49,917 nucleotides of DNA, taken from contig MU839279.1 of NCBI GenBank assembly GCA_030685235.1, forward strand, positions 1-49,917. Reading direction: 5' to 3'. Positions 47,411-49,917 of this stretch are shown here, one piece after another (position 1 is the stretch's first letter; each line of letters starts with the position of its first letter). The notes under the pieces are model-generated. The model was not told the origin of the DNA and did not search any database. It saw nothing but the letters and a program-made list of their open reading frames with translations. Made by a program: the position numbers and the translations under genes. The DNA is from Copromyces sp. CBS 386.78 (taxonomy: Eukaryota > Ascomycota > Sordariomycetes > Sordariales > Sordariaceae).

Positions 47411-47635
47411 TATTACGGGGTAGGATACTATTGGGGGTGAGGTTGGATAAATATAATTATATAAGGAAGGAAAGTAGGAGGAGGGAGGAGTGCGGTTTGG
47501 ATATAGGGTAGGCTGTACCGTACCTAGGATCTAGACCGAGGCCCATTGGTGCGTGCGTATATGCAGTCCTATTAGCTAATGGCCAATAGACTCGACCATA
47601 TAGTGCCCAGTGCTATTACAGGTAATCCTGTGATA
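47411..47635 (-). repeat. Inner element LTR (5' LTR, right)
   Basis: 225 bp, same ends as the left LTR (tattacgggg to cctgtgata). On the minus strand this is the upstream LTR and would carry the promoter. Confidence 0.93.
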
Positions 47636-47640
47636 TTAGG
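47636..47640. repeat. Target site duplication, right (ttagg)
   Basis: Pairs with 40217-40221 (ctagg), one RIP-type transition apart. Confidence 0.8.
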
Positions 47641-48807
47641 CTTATTTATAAGGAATAAGGGTAAAGTTATTTAAAATTAGGAAAGTCTAATAAAACCGTT
47701 CTTTAATTAACTATTGATCTATTTTTTAATAATAGTTATTTCTATAAATAAAACCGGTCGGTAGCGGACGTTCGGCGGCTTTTCCTTTGGCGTAAATTCG
47801 ATTTTATAATTGTATATTCGATAGGGCGGAAATTTATTCGCTTTCTTAATATAGAAAGCGTTAATCCTTTTTTAATACTTATATAAGAGTTTGAATTTAA
47901 TTTCTTTATTAATTTTCGGAAGTCGATTAATTTTTTTATAGAACGTTAATACGTCTTCCTCTATAATCTTTATAATAATAGCCTTATATATAGGTACGTT
48001 TATATTTAAGTTGCCTATAAAAATAGTGGTTCGGGCGATTTTAACGGCTATTAGTTCTTTCTAGTCTACGTCCCCTATATACGTATCGATAAATTTATAG
48101 AAGCGTTTTAGGAGGCAATCTTTATATTATTTACTTTTACTATTTATAATATTTTAGGTCATTTTTTTAATAAAGTTATTATAAGTACTAATTTCGTAGA
48201 GGGCAGTTAATCGGCAAATCTCCGTATAATTCGTAAAGTAGGGCTATAAATCGTATATTTCGTATAAGAAATTAAAGGCGGCTACGTTAATACTATATAT
48301 ATCTTAAGTATTAATTTATCCTTCGATTATTCTAAACCGCTTCGTAATTAAATAAGTAGTGCCGGAAGAATTCCTTACGCTTTTTACCTTTTTATAAGGC
48401 GGCGTAAGTATAAAAGGTTCTACTACCTATCTTAATACGTTATAATTTAATAAGGTTACATTTCCGGTAAATCTTTTAATAAAAAGTTTAAAATAATATA
48501 AAAAGAGGTCGCAACGGTATAACTATACCCCTTATTTTAAATAAAAATTCTCGTTAACTTCGTAAAATTTATAAAAGTTATAAATTTTGCTTTTAGGGCA
48601 GATTTCGTAGGGCTTACAATAAGGGGGCGGAACGGAAATAGAATCGTCCTTTGGTAATAATTCTAATATTTAAATATTACCGTACTCCGGTCTATTATAG
48701 GGGATATAGTCTTAAAACCGTAATAGCCCTAGTATATTCTAATAAAGCTCTTATTAATATAAGAGCGGTATAGAATTAGAATTGGCCTTTAATAATAATT
48801 CTAAGCT

Positions 48808-48993
48808 TTAGTAATAGTAATTTACCTTACCGGTAATTTTATTGATACTTCTATTGGTAATCCCGGGGTAGTATTCTAAATTCTAAAATTCTTTTAAATT
48901 TTAGTAATAGTAATCTACTTTACCGGTAGTCCTATTAATACTTTTATTAGTAGTCCCGGGGTAGTATTTTAAATTCTAAAGTTCTCTTAAATT
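48808..48993. repeat. 93-bp tandem duplication
   Basis: Two units (48808-48900, 48901-48993), each starting ttagtaatagtaat and containing a cccggggtagtatt core. They differ by transitions. In the linker between protease and RT of the outer element. Confidence 0.85.
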
Positions 48994-49007
48994 TTAATAA
49001 GGCGGTA

Positions 49008-49205
49008 ATTAATCCCCTAAAATCTAATATTCTATTAGACTTTAACGAGGTAGTAGCTTTGGCGACTAAATATCGCCGTATATAAGTCCTTTTATAAAGA
49101 TTAGGTATTAATCCCCTAAAATCTAATATTTTAATAGATTTTAATAAAGTAGTAGCTTTAACGGCTGAATATCGCCGTATATAAATCCTTCTATAAGGAT
49201 TGGAA
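49008..49205. repeat. 99-bp tandem duplication
   Basis: Two units (49008 and 49107 on), each starting attaatcccctaaaatctaa and containing tatcgccgtatataa. They lie directly beside the 93-bp pair. Both unit lengths are multiples of three, so the linker protein probably had in-frame repeats before decay. Confidence 0.85.
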
Positions 49206-49822
49206 TTGAACGATCTATTAAACCGCCTTTTATCCGGCCGATATAATTATTTATTTTAAGTAGAAGTTATAATATTTTTAAGATATTTAGTAATATTCTT
49301 TTATCCCGTTCGTTTACTATCGCCGTATAAAATTAATAATACGAATTATTAGAAAAGCGGTTCTATATATTAAGGACGTTCCGTAAGGAAATAAGGAGAT
49401 CCGATAAGAGGTATCGGTCGGCATACTAATTAATAAATTAGACCTTCCCTTCTATTTAAAAAATATACGGCTCGTATTTTTTAAATTAGGGTAATCCTAA
49501 AATAATAAAGTAGTTAGGAGAAATATTGTAAATTAGGAATATAATATTTTCTAAATAATAATTAATATAAAAGTTCGCTGTAAATCCTTTAGTAATAAAC
49601 CTTTTTATAATACTATTAGTGAAAATTAATTTTTTAGGTTTTAAAAGGTTAAATGTGGCGAATCCGTTTTTCCTTACGAAAGAACGGTCGATAAAAATAA
49701 ACGCTATATAACCGCTATCGATAAAAATTATATAATAAATTTTACGCGGTTTGAAGGATAAATAAAAGGAAAGGAATAATAAATTTTAATGGAAATTATT
49801 TAATAAATTAATAATAATTATT

Positions 49823-49917
49823 GAGAAACGCTATCTGCACCGCTGCAAAACTCTCACTGCACCGCCGCCCCACCACCGCTCCACCACTCCCGCGCGCCAA
49901 GGCACGCTAATGCACAC
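49823..49917. other. GC-rich flank, abrupt composition change
   Basis: The last 95 bases are C-rich (ccgccgccccaccaccgctc) and contain normal CA and TG dinucleotides, unlike everything from 35390 to here. No feature can be assigned from so short a piece. Confidence 0.6.

Larger units (their letters stand above)
40222..47635 (-). mobile_element. Inner Ty3/Gypsy LTR retrotransposon, complete, RIP-mutated
   Basis: 7414 bp bounded by 225-bp direct LTRs and a 5-bp target duplication (ctagg/ttagg). Minus-strand domain order is gag region (unrecognisable), protease, RT, RNase H, integrase and a chromodomain-like C-terminus, which is the Ty3/Gypsy order (integrase last). It is inserted within the RT domain of a related element. 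All internal reading frames are destroyed. Confidence 0.92.
36824..49800 (-). mobile_element. Outer Ty3/Gypsy element, interrupted and incomplete
   Basis: Minus-strand order from right to left: aspartic protease (about 49720), a long linker with tandem repeats, the start of reverse transcriptase up to 47641, the inserted inner element, then the rest of RT, RNase H, integrase and a chromodomain-like tail, and the candidate LTR at 36824-37180. The 5' LTR and gag are not in the window: GC-rich unrelated-looking sequence begins at about 49823, less than 110 bases upstream of the protease active site. Confidence 0.8.
47641..49800 (-). pseudogene. Outer pol, 5' part (protease, linker, RT start)
   Basis: Protease: active-site DSG codons intact at 49711-49719, followed by a YxAFIDRSF-like stretch (here YIAFIFIDRSF-like) and the FRKEKRI region. 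After a 1.5-kb linker, the RT N-terminal segment (about 47770-47641) contains YRPVLFIEITIIKK and LKNGFIRLS. The frame logically continues at 40216 with the block around KGIRIYIDF, showing that the two halves are one gene split by the inner insertion. Stops throughout. Confidence 0.82.
35390..49822. other. RIP-type AT-rich block of decayed transposons
   Basis: About 14.4 kb dominated by TA, AT and TTA/TAA words, with few CA or TG dinucleotides and stops in every frame. Related copies within it differ by C/T and G/A transitions only. This fits repeat-induced point mutation (CpA to TpA), a premeiotic defence of Pezizomycotina. It holds at least two nested LTR retrotransposons plus older debris. 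Confidence 0.92.

Noticed and set aside
47211..49205. CRISPR-like regular repeats
   Set aside because: Repeats are contiguous without spacers, the genome is eukaryotic, and the units lie in transposon sequence.
35390..49822. AT-rich block as a mitochondrial insert or centromere
   Set aside because: Gypsy protease, RT and integrase motifs plus transition-only differences between the LTR copies explain it as RIP-mutated transposons. A pericentromeric location is possible but cannot be shown from one window.

Overview
The window looks like nuclear DNA of a filamentous ascomycete (Pezizomycotina, most likely a Sordariomycete). Genes are intron-split, with short introns (about 50-130 bases) that have GT/AG ends and fungal-type sites. 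Housekeeping proteins match ascomycete forms in length and sequence (a 353-residue Rad51, a 193-residue uL6/L9, a 481-residue V-ATPase subunit H). The right third is an AT-rich block whose retrotransposon copies differ only by C/T and G/A changes, the mark of repeat-induced point mutation (RIP).

Layout. Positions 395-1254 (-) hold an acylphosphatase gene with a 13-base microexon and a GC-AG intron. Then come V-ATPase subunit H (1982-3696, -), a one-pass cell-surface protein with a small cysteine-rich ectodomain (6057-7216, +), ribosomal protein L9/uL6 (8641-9699, -), retromer Vps26 (10869-12027, +), nucleoporin Nup120 (12716-16619, -), recombinase Rad51 (17452-18647, -), a conserved fungal N-terminally anchored membrane protein of unknown function (19627-20912, -), a two-zinc-module protein (25231-26830, -) and a penta-EF-hand calcium sensor with a 22-base microexon (32681-33975, -). 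These genes are individually transcribed and share no pathway. The stretches 20913-25230 and 26831-32680 are gene-poor. The first has a 10-N assembly gap between long A runs, and the second has a 53-bp perfect inverted repeat.

From about 35390 to 49822 the sequence becomes AT-rich and coding-dead. I read it as a nested pair of Ty3/Gypsy-type LTR retrotransposons, both on the minus strand. The inner one (40222-47635) is complete, with 225-bp LTRs and a 5-bp target duplication (ctagg/ttagg). It sits inside the reverse transcriptase of the outer one (36824-40216 plus 47641 to about 49800). The outer one has a recognisable 3' LTR but no 5' LTR or gag in the window. Older AT-rich remnants lie to its left. 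At about 49823 the composition returns abruptly to GC-rich.

Exon boundaries were worked out by hand from reading frame, splice consensus and family alignment. Domain calls come from recognised motifs; no database search was run.
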